This document shows, in pieces, positions 14,336-22,949 of a DNA stretch of 24,863 nt; the first letter of the stretch is position 1; each line of letters opens with the position of its first letter. Origin of the DNA: JAERML01 sp035687895. Its GTDB lineage: Bacteria > Bacteroidota > Ignavibacteria > UBA10030 > UBA6906. Under the pieces are notes generated by a model. That model was not told the origin of the DNA. It did no database searches and saw nothing but the letters and a program-made list of their open reading frames with translations. Location: NCBI GenBank assembly GCA_035687895.1, contig DASRUE010000076.1, positions 1 to 24,863 of the forward strand, written 5' to 3'. A program made the position numbers and the translations under genes.

Positions 14336-15340
14336 TCAGGTGGAGGGCATGCGGACGAGTACGTGCCCTGCAACGGTGCCGTTGAGGATACGGTCGATGT
14401 ATTGGTCAAGTTCGTGAAGGGTTATTTCTGTCGTGATCTTTTCCATCACATCGAGTTTCCAGAGAGTAGAGAGTTTTCTCCAAATCTCGAGCCGCGTAGA
14501 CATCGGGGTGAACGCGGATCCGATCCCCAGCAGACTGACACCTCGAAGAATGAACGGGTAGATGCTGACATGCAGGTCAGCCGAAGCAATGTTCCCGCAA
14601 CATGCAACCACACCCTCAAACTTTGTATGTCTGATCGCGGTGTCGAGGAGGGACCCGCCGACGGTATCAACGACGCCTGCCCATCGTCCCACCAGAAGCG
14701 GTTTTCCACTCGCGTCTTTCGCATCGTCTCTCTCCACAACTTCCTTCGCGCCAAGAGAAAGAAGAAATTCTCTCTTGTCACTTTTGCCTGATACGGCAAC
14801 AACATGAAATCCTTCACGCGCAAGAATCGCCACCGCGAGAGAGCCGACCCCACCGGTTGCGCCGGTCACCAATACCGGTCCATGGTCAGGTGTGACGTCA
14901 TGCGTCATCAGCTTGTGAACAGCAAGGGCTGCAGTGAACCCGGCTGTCCCATACATCATGGTCTCGCGCAGCGAGAGTTCTGCAGGCCTCTTTACCACCC
15001 AGCTTGCAGGCACCCGGATGTATTCGGCGAACCCTCCGTCCGTGTTGGACCCAAGATCGTATCCCGTAACAACGACTTCATCGCCAGGGTGAAAGTCCGC
15101 AACCCTGCTTTCTTCAACAATCCCTGCTGCATCCACACCTGGTGTGTGGGGGTATGTTCGCGTCACGCCCTTGTTGCCTGTTGCTGAAAGGGCATCTTTG
15201 TAGTTCAGCGCTGAGTAGCGAACTTTGATCAGCACGTCTGCTTCGGGAAGATCCCCCACGGGTAGCGATGTGACCGCCCGGGCATAGACACCCTTCGCAG
15301 TTTCCGTTACTCGTAGCGCTAGAAATGTTCTTTCATTCAT
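14336..15340 (-). CDS. acuI: YhdH/AcuI-family NADPH reductase (acrylyl-CoA reductase-like)
   Basis: The protein has 334 residues, a medium-chain dehydrogenase/reductase without catalytic zinc. The N-terminal segment VLIKVRYSALNYKDALSATGNKG and PHTPGVDAAGIV are characteristic of the YhdH/YhfP group. The Rossmann motif is TGATGGVGSLAVAIL. The tail GRILNGTVAGHVLVRM matches the usual C-terminus. Characterised members (AcuI of Rhodobacter, YhdH of E. coli) reduce acrylyl-CoA to propionyl-CoA with NADPH and so detoxify it; other members are called quinone oxidoreductases. No pathway partner sits beside it, so the substrate remains inferred. It is flanked by gaps of 71 and 258 bp and is probably transcribed alone or with the S9 peptidase gene upstream. 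Confidence 0.9.
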   Translation of the reverse strand: MNERTFLALRVTETAKGVYARAVTSLPVGDLPEADVLIKVRYSALNYKDALSATGNKGVTRTYPHTPGVDAAGIVEESRVADFHPGDEVVVTGYDLGSNTDGGFAEYIRVPASWVVKRPAELSLRETMMYGTAGFTAALAVHKLMTHDVTPDHGPVLVTGATGGVGSLAVAILAREGFHVVAVSGKSDKREFLLSLGAKEVVERDDAKDASGKPLLVGRWAGVVDTVGGSLLDTAIRHTKFEGVVACCGNIASADLHVSIYPFILRGVSLLGIGSAFTPMSTRLEIWRKLSTLWKLDVMEKITTEITLHELDQYIDRILNGTVAGHVLVRMPST

Positions 15341-15411
15341 TTTTCGTGCCCTGACTATTGACTCCTGCCGGAAGACACTCGCTCATGCGACACAGCAGAT
15401 GGATGACCCCG

Positions 15412-17532
15412 CTATTGCGCGTCGCTCCCCGCTGGCATGGCCGGATCCGCCGTCAGATCTAGGCCATACTTCTCACTAATGTCAAGCGGTGGCATCGGGC
15501 CATTGAGAGGCTTCGCATCGCGGACGTACCAATCATACCATTCGATCGTCCGGTACAAAACATCAATGCGGCCGGGCTGCCTGCTATTGCCGTGCTTTTC
15601 ACCGGGGTATTGAACAAGTCGCACAGCGGGATGGTTATGCACTTTCATCTGGCGGTAAAGCTCAAGGCTTTGTGATGGATGGACACGGGTATCGGCCAGG
15701 CCGCCCATGATCAGCGTCGCGGTTTCACTCTGGCTGACCCAGTAAATGGGGCTCCGCTTGAGTGCCAGATCCCACATTGCATCCAGGCGTTTGCCGGAAT
15801 GGACGGCAAGTTCCTCGAGAGGAATGTCTGTCGATCCATGTCGGCTGATGAGGTCGCTCACTCCAACCGACATGCAGACTGCTTTCACATACTTGGTGTA
15901 ATACGTGGCAAACCAGGCTGAGGCATAGCCACCATACGACCCACCCCCAAGCCCCACTCGTTCACGATCCGCAATCCCCTGTGCAACCAGATAGTCAATC
16001 CCGTCCGCGATATCATCAAACTCCTTCCCCGCCGGATCGCCAAATCCTTTCGTAGCGAACTCCACACCATATCCGGTGCTTGAGCGATAGTTCGGAAAAA
16101 AGACAACGTATCCCTTTCCAGCCAGCACCTGGGCAGGTTCAGAATATCTCCCCAGCCAACCGTTTGAGTAATGTGACTCGGGTCCCCCGTGCACAACTAC
16201 AATGAGAGGGTATCGTTCTCCTTTCTTATAACCAATCGGATAGATGACGAGGCCTTCAATCTCAAGATTGTCACGCGCAGGGTATCGGATACCTTCCTGG
16301 CGCCCCAGTGCTCGCCAGTCGAGCCATGGATTCACAGTGGTCAATCGCTGCATGGCTCCTCCCGAGCCCCAGTAGTATGCCTCCCCCGGGATCGAAGGGG
16401 ATTCGCCAACACATGCAATGTGTTTTCCGTTGCCCGATAGTGTGAGCCTGTCGAACACCACGCCGGTTCCCTGAGAGTTCAGCAGCACCTGCCGATCCCC
16501 GCCTCCGACTTCTACGGCACTCAATGTAGTTTGCACACCCTCCCCACACCGGTAAAGAACCGTCCCGTTGTCTCGCCATCCCACCCAACTTACATGCCCA
16601 CGGAATTTTGGAATGGTGAGATTCCTTGCCTCGCCGCCAGAAGTGCTGATGACAAATACCTGGCTTGCTTTATGATCGTTTCGCGAGATTGCAGCGTTAT
16701 ACGCGAGGTGCTTTCCGTCTGGACTGAACGCATAATTTCCCAGTTTGCCTGGATTATTCGTGATCTGCTTTCGTGTCTTGCTCGAAATAGTGAGAAGATA
16801 GATCTTCTGAAACATGTACTCATGATCCACGAGATTCTTCTCACTCACTGCCACGGCAACCGTTGCTCCGTCTGGTGCAAACTCGAACGTCCACACCGTT
16901 GCCTCGTTCGTCAGTTGAGTTACCGCACCCGCATTTCCCTCCACGTCCACTTCCAGAAGATAAAGATTGCGGTGCCTCAGGTCCTCCTCAAAGAGGACGA
17001 AATCATATCCGGCTTTCGCAAGCGCTTTTTCACGAGATGACTTCGGTGTTGCGGCAACGTAGCACAACGTCTTTCCATCCGGGCTCCAGCGAAAGACATT
17101 GACTTCCGTCTCTGACGATGTCAGCCGTTTCGGTGATCCACCGTCCGCGGATACCATCCACACCTGCGCTACGCGATCCGCTTCTCTCTTCGCAATAAAT
17201 GCGATTGCCGAACCGTCTGGGCGCCAGGCAACAGAGGTTGCCCGTTCCTCTCCCACCACCAGCGGCCGGCTTATGTTTGCTGCCACGGACACGACATACA
17301 GCTCGCTATACGAATTGCCCGGTTGGGCTCCGGCCGGACGCATCACCTCAACTGTGTAGGCAACCCTGTCCCCTTTCGGGCTGATCACAGCACTCGTGAC
17401 ATCTCGTGTCCTTATCAGGTCACTCGCACTGTAGGGCTCAGCAGCCAGAACCGTGCAGGGGAAGAGAATGACCGCTGCCAGCATCCGAAAGAACGTCACT
17501 CGGCGCCGAAGATAGTGGATGGTGTATGACAT
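15412..17532 (-). CDS. S9 family peptidase (prolyl oligopeptidase type), exported
   Basis: The protein has 706 residues. A signal peptide spans about 1-30 (FFRMLAAVILFPCTVLAAEP). The N-terminal half is a beta-propeller of PD40-like repeats (ISPKGDRVAY, WRPDGSAIAF, WSPDGKTLCYV, FSPDGKHLAY). The C-terminal alpha/beta hydrolase has Ser532 in GGSYGGYAS, Asp614 in GLADTRVHP and His647 in YPGEKHG, the order and spacing of the POP/acylaminoacyl-peptidase family. It should cleave short peptides in the periplasm or outside the cell. GGAGG lies 4 nt before the ATG. A TTG-N19-TATCTTGA pattern at 17624-17595 could be a weak Bacteroidota-type promoter. It follows the cupredoxin gene by 158 bp. Confidence 0.95.
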   Translation of the reverse strand: MSYTIHYLRRRVTFFRMLAAVILFPCTVLAAEPYSASDLIRTRDVTSAVISPKGDRVAYTVEVMRPAGAQPGNSYSELYVVSVAANISRPLVVGEERATSVAWRPDGSAIAFIAKREADRVAQVWMVSADGGSPKRLTSSETEVNVFRWSPDGKTLCYVAATPKSSREKALAKAGYDFVLFEEDLRHRNLYLLEVDVEGNAGAVTQLTNEATVWTFEFAPDGATVAVAVSEKNLVDHEYMFQKIYLLTISSKTRKQITNNPGKLGNYAFSPDGKHLAYNAAISRNDHKASQVFVISTSGGEARNLTIPKFRGHVSWVGWRDNGTVLYRCGEGVQTTLSAVEVGGGDRQVLLNSQGTGVVFDRLTLSGNGKHIACVGESPSIPGEAYYWGSGGAMQRLTTVNPWLDWRALGRQEGIRYPARDNLEIEGLVIYPIGYKKGERYPLIVVVHGGPESHYSNGWLGRYSEPAQVLAGKGYVVFFPNYRSSTGYGVEFATKGFGDPAGKEFDDIADGIDYLVAQGIADRERVGLGGGSYGGYASAWFATYYTKYVKAVCMSVGVSDLISRHGSTDIPLEELAVHSGKRLDAMWDLALKRSPIYWVSQSETATLIMGGLADTRVHPSQSLELYRQMKVHNHPAVRLVQYPGEKHGNSRQPGRIDVLYRTIEWYDWYVRDAKPLNGPMPPLDISEKYGLDLTADPAMPAGSDAQ

Positions 17533-17690
17533 GGAACCTCCGGAGAAAAAGAGACCAATGAAGGATTGAGGTCAGGAGAAAAAACAGAGTGGAATCAAGA
17601 TACGAAAACTCCAGAAGGAATCAACGCACCCGGGTTGAGAGATCCGTTTCACAAGGGACCCCGTCGAGATAGAAGTGGAACAGAATAACT

Positions 17691-18545
17691 CTACTTGGTG
17701 AGGCTGCTTTGCGCTGATGAATTATCAGAAGAGCGAAGGACAAGATCAAAGTTAGCCTTCACCTGCCCACGCTCCTTCACCGTTACCTCCTGTACTAACT
17801 CGTATGGTTCTTCGAATTTGTACGCCTTCGGCTTGCCATTCTCCATCTCAGTTTTCACCACGACGACACCTTCGTGCCACATCTTCAACTCGTAGGTTCC
17901 CGGGGGAACGTTTTCGAGAATGAAGTTTCCGTTGACATCCGTCAGGGCGTAGTACGGATGCTCCGTGACCATGATGTACGCGTTCATCCAAGGATGGCCA
18001 GCATCGCACGTTGCGGAATACAGTCCCGGCCTCTTGAACTGCGTTTGCTTTATTGTAGTCCGTTGACCTTTGATGGGTTGGGCGATATTAAACAGCGTCT
18101 TTCCGGCATCGCTCTCGTCATAAGTGTGGACATTGTGCAGGATTGGGTCGCTATTCACAATATCCAGGGACGAGCCGTACGGCAAAAGGAGGACGTGGGG
18201 ATTGTACTCACACTTGAACTGATCAAGTCTTAGCTGTTTGTTGTCACTCGTTGTACTCTTCCCTTCGGGAACATCTTCGAGCCACACAATGGCATTCTGC
18301 ACTCCTCTTGATTTGCCAACCCGGAGACGAGGCGATGACTTTTTCCCCCCGCAGTAGTTAGCGTCTTTCGTAACCGCCAACTGGAGTATTCGTGGCATTT
18401 TTCCAGCAAGGCGAACGTCACCGCGTATCGTGCCACCGTTCGTCACAGCAACTTCCTTGTATTTCGCTTGAGCGCGCAATCCATCACCTCGCCCTCCGAA
18501 GAGAGCGAGGCAGATCATCATCGTTGATAAAGGATAGACCTTCAT
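17691..18545 (-). CDS. Exported cupredoxin-like protein with carboxypeptidase-regulatory domain
   Basis: The protein has 284 residues from the ATG at 18545, chosen because AAAAGGG lies 8 nt upstream; an adjacent ATG (18548) or one at 18563 are alternatives. A signal peptide spans about 1-26. A cupredoxin-like region at about 80-195 holds likely copper ligands His137 or His140 (PILHNVHTYDE), Cys180, His184 and Met187 (CDAGHPWM), in type-1 copper order. A short Ig-like carboxypeptidase regulatory fold follows (LTDVNGNFILENVPPGTYEL). The pattern resembles proteins annotated as MauL/methylamine-utilisation-like. It probably carries electrons or binds copper in the periplasm. It begins 33 bp after the cytochrome c gene, so they likely form an operon. 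Redox activity is inferred from the ligands. Confidence 0.82.
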   Translation of the reverse strand: MKVYPLSTMMICLALFGGRGDGLRAQAKYKEVAVTNGGTIRGDVRLAGKMPRILQLAVTKDANYCGGKKSSPRLRVGKSRGVQNAIVWLEDVPEGKSTTSDNKQLRLDQFKCEYNPHVLLLPYGSSLDIVNSDPILHNVHTYDESDAGKTLFNIAQPIKGQRTTIKQTQFKRPGLYSATCDAGHPWMNAYIMVTEHPYYALTDVNGNFILENVPPGTYELKMWHEGVVVVKTEMENGKPKAYKFEEPYELVQEVTVKERGQVKANFDLVLRSSDNSSAQSSLTK

Positions 18546-18578
18546 CATGTCATCCCTTTTCATTTTTTTGTTGGTCGC

Positions 18579-19184
18579 TTACTTCTTCGGCGCGCTCATC
18601 GTCGGCACACGCTCACCGGTCGGAGAGATTGGATCGGGGACGGCGTTCTCAATTGGTTTGAGTGACTTCAGATACGCGAAGATTGCTCTGAGGTCTGCAT
18701 CTGTTGCTTGACCAATCATTTGCCACGGCATCGGTGGAAGGATGGCACGACCCTCTCCCATATCCTTGCCGGTTCGTAAGGCTTTGATGAAAATCTCTTC
18801 TGTCCAACTGCCGATACCAGTAGCGACATCAGGAGTAAGATTGCGCGCAAAGCTCACGCCCCACGGACCTGCCCATGCGGTGAGGTCGTTCGTTGTTATC
18901 GCTCCCCATTTCTCAGGAGCAAGTAGGTCCTTTGGCACTTCGGGTAACTTGTTCAACGACGGCGAACCAGACATAAGCCGTGTGGTATCGGGAATAGGGC
19001 CCATTGGCGTGAAAACTTTTGGAGAGTGGCAGTCATTGCAGCTGCCGAAGGTGACGAGGTATTTTCCTCGCTCGATCATCTTTTTTCCCGCCGCCGATTT
19101 CTGACTTGCAATGGCACTGCCGGGGTGGAGTAAACTGCAGCCCATCCCCACAACTGCGAGGGCAACAAGAACTCGTGACTTCAT
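18579..19184 (-). CDS. Monohaem class I cytochrome c, exported
   Basis: The protein has 201 residues with a signal peptide at about 1-27 (VLVALAVVGMGCSLLHPGSAIAS). One haem site is CNDCH (C49, C52, H53). The distal Met ligand is probably Met152 or Met156 in LPPMPWQMIGQATDADL, followed by the helix LRAIFAYLKSLKPIEN that closes class I cytochromes. GYL-type features (RGKYLVTFGSCNDCHSPK) resemble cytochrome subunits of periplasmic dehydrogenases. AAGGAGG lies 6 nt before the ATG. A Bacteroidota-type promoter lies about 155 bp upstream at 19341-19371. It is followed closely by the cupredoxin-like gene, which suggests a small two-protein electron-transfer unit. No catalytic dehydrogenase lies beside it in this window. 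Confidence 0.93.
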   Translation of the reverse strand: MKSRVLVALAVVGMGCSLLHPGSAIASQKSAAGKKMIERGKYLVTFGSCNDCHSPKVFTPMGPIPDTTRLMSGSPSLNKLPEVPKDLLAPEKWGAITTNDLTAWAGPWGVSFARNLTPDVATGIGSWTEEIFIKALRTGKDMGEGRAILPPMPWQMIGQATDADLRAIFAYLKSLKPIENAVPDPISPTGERVPTMSAPKK

Positions 19185-19340
19185 TTGACCTCCTTGTGAT
19201 TTGTGATTGGTTCATATCCCTCAGGTGAGGGGGTGATTCCGTCGTAGTCGGACAGCGGCAACGGCAGCGAAACCTATGTCAATGACCAGTTAAGCGTTTG
19301 TTTGTTCTTTGCGATGACGAACGCTGAATCAATCGCGGCA

Positions 19341-19371
19341 CAAACATACTAAATCGAATGAATCCACGCAA
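19341..19371 (-). promoter_or_regulatory. Putative Bacteroidota-type promoter of the cytochrome c gene
   Basis: On the minus strand TTG (19371-19369) is followed after 20 nt by TATGTTTG (19348-19341), an exact TAnnTTTG match. The established consensus in Bacteroidota is a TTG-containing -33 box and TAnnTTTG at -7 with roughly 19-21 nt between them. The site faces the cytochrome c gene. Confidence 0.5.
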
Positions 19372-19449
19372 CCACTTTTTGATGCAGGACGATATCCAAC
19401 AGAAACGAGGTTTTTAATCGAAGTGTCGAAAATGGAGAGACCCCGGGAG

Positions 19450-19485
19450 AAAAACAACAACGCCTCCGACAAGGTCGGGGGCGTT
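19450..19485 (-). terminator. Rho-independent terminator of trxB
   Basis: AACGCCTCCGAC (19459-19470) pairs with GTCGGGGGCGTT (19474-19485), a 12-bp stem with one G-T wobble and a 3-nt loop. On the minus strand it runs into TTTTT (A-run at 19450-19454). It lies 20 bp after the trxB stop. Confidence 0.88.
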
Positions 19486-19505
19486 ACGATGATGTTGCCA
19501 GAAGT

Positions 19506-20456
19506 TTAGTCGTGTTGACTTTCCAACCACCGCTCGGCATCGATGGCGGCCATGCATCCTGTTCCGGCAGCGCTCACGGCCTGGCGATAGACGCTATCTG
19601 CAACATCACCTGCGGCGAAGACGCCGGGGATGTTTGTGCGCGTGCTGCGATCCCTTATGATGAGGTAGCCAACGCCATCCATATCGAGCTGCCCTTTGAA
19701 GAGGTCGGTGTTCGGTTTGTGCCCGATTCCCATAAAGACGCCGTCGGCTTGCACAGTCGACAGGCTGCCGGTCTTCACGTTGCGGAGACGGACACCAGTG
19801 ACGGTTTTCTTTCCGTTTTCACTCCTGCCGAGAATTTCCTCCACAACCGAATCCCAGATGAATGCGATTTTCGGGTTCTTCTTCGCCTTGTCCTGCATGA
19901 TCTTGGATGCTCGCAATGAGTCCCGCCTGTGGACAATGCTGACCTTGGAAGCGAACTTCGTCAGGAACGTCGCCTCCTCGATCGCGGTGTCGCCACCGCC
20001 GACCACGATCACTTCCTGATTCTTGAAGAAAAAGCCGTCGCACGTGGCACATGCCGAGACACCGTACCCCATGTACTCTTTTTCCGAAGGAAGATCGAGC
20101 AGCTTCGCAGAAGCTCCGGTCGAGACAATCACCACGTCGGCAAGATAGAGTTCATCGTCTGCCCATAGCTTGAAGGGACGCTTGGAGAAATCCACTTTCG
20201 TGATGTTTTTATAGAGCGAGCTGGCCCCGAAACGGTGTGCCTGCGCCCGCATGATCTCCATCAGCTCCGGTCCCATCACTCCTTTTTCGAAGCCGGGGTA
20301 GTTCTCAACCTCCGTTGTAATGGTAAGTTGTCCGCCGGGTTGGATGCCTTCAAAGACAACCGGGCTCAAGTTCGCACGACCGGCATAGAGAGCAGCTGTA
20401 AGTCCGGCAGGACCTGACCCTATGATGATAACCTTATGATGATTGGCGTCCGACAT
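19506..20456 (-). CDS. trxB: Thioredoxin reductase (NADPH)
   Basis: The protein has 316 residues from the ATG at 20456, with GGAG 7 nt upstream; an in-frame start 7 codons earlier lacks a site. FAD-binding GSGPAG lies at 13-18. The redox-active CATC is C136/C139. NADPH binding uses VVGGGDTAIEEA (151-162) and HRRDSLRAS (176-184), with the HRRxxxR signature of NADPH specificity. The C-terminal FAD motif is GVFAAGDVAD. It reduces thioredoxin in the cytoplasm. Length and motifs are canonical for low-molecular-weight TrxB. It follows queG by 109 bp and ends in a clear terminator. Confidence 0.97.
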   Translation of the reverse strand: MSDANHHKVIIIGSGPAGLTAALYAGRANLSPVVFEGIQPGGQLTITTEVENYPGFEKGVMGPELMEIMRAQAHRFGASSLYKNITKVDFSKRPFKLWADDELYLADVVIVSTGASAKLLDLPSEKEYMGYGVSACATCDGFFFKNQEVIVVGGGDTAIEEATFLTKFASKVSIVHRRDSLRASKIMQDKAKKNPKIAFIWDSVVEEILGRSENGKKTVTGVRLRNVKTGSLSTVQADGVFMGIGHKPNTDLFKGQLDMDGVGYLIIRDRSTRTNIPGVFAAGDVADSVYRQAVSAAGTGCMAAIDAERWLESQHD

Positions 20457-20565
20457 TCTTTTCTCCGTTGATGGCATGCCGCAAAGACGCGAGCGCGCAA
20501 TGCAGTTTGTCGTTTTTGTTTGCGCCTCTCACTACGTATTAGATGCTAAAAAAGGGAGAATCGGG

Positions 20566-21516
20566 TCAAACAACTTCTAAGTCGTCACGAGAGTGTTCTA
20601 GAACGATCTTGACGTTGCGGACGAGCCCATCCCGCTTTGTCCGCTTTATCGGGCTCCCTTTAAACTTCTCGTTGAATTCATTATGTGGCATGTCTTGCCA
20701 TTTGTCAAGATCAGGAGCCACATTCCATGGTCGCGGGAGGAATCCCTCCTCTGCTGCCGCAACGGAGAACTTGTGGTTCCACGGACAAACATCCTGGCAA
20801 ATGTCACAGCCATAAATCCATCCTTCAAACTTTCCGGTCACATCCCCCGTGATCTCTCCACGATGTTCGATAGTAAGATACGAGAGGCAGCGGTTTGAAT
20901 CAACGACGTATGGCTCGACTATCGCGCCTGTCGGGCACGCTTCGATGCAGAGTGTGCACGTGCCACAATGATCAGTTGCCGGTGCGTCAGGCTCGAGCTC
21001 AAGCGTGGTGATCAACTCACCGAGAAACACCCACGAGCCGAACTCCGGCGTGATGACATTCGAATGCTTTGCAATCCACCCGATCCCGGCCCGTTGCGCC
21101 CAGACCTTGTCCATCACCGGACCTGTATCCACATAGTACCTTCCCTCCACTCCGGGGAACTCCTGTTGCATCCACGCCCAGAGTTGTTTCAGACGATCGG
21201 TCATGATCTCATGATAGTCATCTCCCCACGCGTAACGGGAGATTTTGCCAACGCCCGATAGATCATTGTGAGACGTTGGCGTATAATAGTTCATCGCCAC
21301 CGCTATGACCGACCTGGCATCAGGCACGACGATGTGCGGATCGGTCCTCTTTTCCGGATTCCGCTTCATCCATTCCATGGTTCCATGATAACCCCGACCG
21401 AGCCACTCCTGCAAGTGTACGGCTTCTTCGTCCAGCGCTTCAGCCGCGGCTATCCCAACCTTGGTGAAACCCAATTGCAGAGCCTTTTCCTTTATGCGCG
21501 TGGCGGGCGGGCTCAT
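20566..21516 (-). CDS. queG: Epoxyqueuosine reductase QueG
   Basis: The protein has 316 residues. It reduces epoxyqueuosine in tRNA to queuosine, using cobalamin and two 4Fe-4S clusters. Asp130 in YYVDTGPVMDK is the expected catalytic acid. Cluster ligands are CGTCTLCIEAC (C184, C187, C190, C194), then C210 and CDICQDVCPWN (C237, C240, C244). The segment RAGIGWIAKHSNVITPEFGSWVFLGE is highly characteristic. The protein is shorter than E. coli QueG (about 379 residues) because the C-terminal HEAT-like tail is missing, which is common in this part of the tree. The start lies 6 nt after the Rieske gene stop, so the two genes are likely translated from one mRNA. Confidence 0.95.
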   Translation of the reverse strand: MSPPATRIKEKALQLGFTKVGIAAAEALDEEAVHLQEWLGRGYHGTMEWMKRNPEKRTDPHIVVPDARSVIAVAMNYYTPTSHNDLSGVGKISRYAWGDDYHEIMTDRLKQLWAWMQQEFPGVEGRYYVDTGPVMDKVWAQRAGIGWIAKHSNVITPEFGSWVFLGELITTLELEPDAPATDHCGTCTLCIEACPTGAIVEPYVVDSNRCLSYLTIEHRGEITGDVTGKFEGWIYGCDICQDVCPWNHKFSVAAAEEGFLPRPWNVAPDLDKWQDMPHNEFNEKFKGSPIKRTKRDGLVRNVKIVLEHSRDDLEVV

Positions 21517-21522
21517 CGTTCA

Positions 21523-21840
21523 CTACCAACTGCTCTTCGGTTGCTCCACATATACGTCTCCTCCCTCCACCTTTACTTGATAGACTGTCGCCCTTCCATT
21601 CCCGAACTTTGGCCGACCATCCTCCAGCGAGAATGTCCAGCCATGCATCGGGCACGTCACGAACAAACCGTCCAACGTCCCCTGGTGCAGTGATGGTGTG
21701 TGCTGGTGCGGACAGACGTTGTTGATGGCATAGACCCTCCCCTCGATCCGCCAGAGCGCAATTGCCTCTCCCCCCACATAAACGAGCAGACTCCGTTTCT
21801 CGCCAATGTCTGACACACGCGCAACTCTGATGAACTCCAC
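21523..21840 (-). CDS. Rieske 2Fe-2S protein (NirD/ferredoxin-like)
   Basis: The protein has 105 residues. Cluster ligands are CPH (C43, H45) and CPMH (C63, H66), in CxH...CxxH order with 17 residues between. It has no signal peptide and no membrane helix, so it is a soluble cytoplasmic Rieske protein like NirD or the ferredoxin components of dioxygenases. The start codon is GTG at 21840 with GGGAG 7 nt upstream. It abuts queG (6-nt gap). No oxygenase or nitrite reductase lies nearby, so its partner is unknown. Confidence 0.93.
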   Translation of the reverse strand: MEFIRVARVSDIGEKRSLLVYVGGEAIALWRIEGRVYAINNVCPHQHTPSLHQGTLDGLFVTCPMHGWTFSLEDGRPKFGNGRATVYQVKVEGGDVYVEQPKSSW

Positions 21841-22005
21841 ATCAGCTCCCGTCTATGATTTATGATGAGGGGGAGTTCTAGCGTCTTCAGCAGGAAGCGG
21901 GCTTCGGTTCGGAGACAACACTCGTTTCAGCGAGCTGGTCATGTACCGATGGGATTCGCGGGAGTTGTATTTCCCTGGCTGTGAAAAGGGGACCGGCATA
22001 GAACG

Positions 22006-22857
22006 CTACAGCGTCATCGGCGTATCGACTACGATCCCTTTCTCCGTTCGCGTAACCCGTGCAGCCTCCGTTACCGGATCGTGCTCGAAAAAGAGAATCC
22101 AGCTCTCCTCAACAGCCTGGGTGAGAATCCGTTTCTTCTCTTCAAGTGTCACCAGCGGACGAAGATCGTACGCCATGATCCAGGGGAGATTCACATGCGA
22201 TGTCGTCGGCATCAGATCGGCGCAATAGAAGAGTGTGGTGGTGCCATCCGTGATGACCGGACACTGGAGCGCCGACGTGTGGCCATTCACGATCTTGAAG
22301 CCAATACCAGGGAAAATCTCCCCCTCACCATCCGTGTAGTCGAGAACTCCGTGGAATTGCAGCGGCATGAAGTCCTCCTTAAAAAAGCTTGCCTTGTCCC
22401 GATCGGTGGGGTTGTTGGCCGCGCGCCAGTGTTCTCGCTGCACGTAGTACCGCGCCTTCGGAAAGGCCGGCAGCACTTCTCCATTCTGCACTGTAGTGGA
22501 TCCACCGGCATGATCAAAGTGGAGATGTGTCAGTATGACATCGGTGATGTCGGCAGGCGTGAGATTGTATTTCTTGAGCGAGGAAACAATGTCGAACTTC
22601 GTCTTGTCGAACTTGTAGATTGCTGTTTGTTTCTCGTTATACTTCGTGCCGTTGCCGACGTCGACGAGGATTCTCTTTCCTCCGGGTCTCCGGTCAATTG
22701 CCAGCAGAGCCCGAGCCGCCATGGCGATCCTGTTTTTGTCGTCAGGTGGGTTGGTCTTTTCCCAAAGGGTTTTGGGGACAACCCCAAACATCGCTCCTCC
22801 ATCAAGGGCGAAGCGGCCGGTTTCAATGGCGTGAAGTTCGTAGGGGCCGATTTTCAC
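22006..22857 (-). CDS. Metallo-beta-lactamase-fold hydrolase
   Basis: The protein has 283 residues from the GTG at 22857 (then KIGPYELHAIETGRF), with AAGG about 9 nt upstream. A TTG 14 codons earlier lies inside a repeat and is less likely. Metal ligands are HLHFDH (H111, H113, D115, H116), His193 in NGHTSAL, Asp214 in YCADLMP and His259 in FEHDP. These match the two-metal MBL site. The specific branch resembles the quorum-quenching lactonase/alkylsulfatase-like hydrolases, but the substrate cannot be assigned. The upstream boundary coincides with the outer repeat of the GxxExxY element, 17 bp before the start codon. It may have lost its native promoter to that element. Confidence 0.93.
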   Translation of the reverse strand: MKIGPYELHAIETGRFALDGGAMFGVVPKTLWEKTNPPDDKNRIAMAARALLAIDRRPGGKRILVDVGNGTKYNEKQTAIYKFDKTKFDIVSSLKKYNLTPADITDVILTHLHFDHAGGSTTVQNGEVLPAFPKARYYVQREHWRAANNPTDRDKASFFKEDFMPLQFHGVLDYTDGEGEIFPGIGFKIVNGHTSALQCPVITDGTTTLFYCADLMPTTSHVNLPWIMAYDLRPLVTLEEKKRILTQAVEESWILFFEHDPVTEAARVTRTEKGIVVDTPMTL

Positions 22858-22874
22858 GTGTTCGCCTTGATACG

Positions 22875-22915
22875 TTGCCACAAAGGCACCAAGACACAAA
22901 GGCTCACAAAGTGAA
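22875..22915 (+). repeat. Left terminal repeat of the GxxExxY element
   Basis: TTGCCACAAAGGCACCAAG and continuation carries four evenly spaced CAC/CAA-AAG blocks. It aligns in inverted orientation with 23338-23377, with about seven differences over the first 25 bases. The blocks recur every 9 bases. Confidence 0.7.
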
Positions 22916-22949
22916 TTGTCTTTCCTTTGTTCCGTCCACTGATATTCAA

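Larger units (their letters stand above)
19185..19505. other. Intergenic region between trxB and cytochrome c
   Basis: These 321 bases contain no gene. They hold the trxB terminator (19450-19485), a Bacteroidota-type promoter (19341-19371) and a leader of roughly 150 nt for the cytochrome gene. A weak 6-bp inverted repeat, AGCGTT (19293-19298) with AACGCT (19320-19325), lies downstream of the promoter and could be an operator, with low confidence. Confidence 0.55.

Noticed and set aside
22875..22915. CRISPR-like array
   Set aside because: The blocks repeat every 9 bases with no spacers; this is a terminal repeat, not an array.
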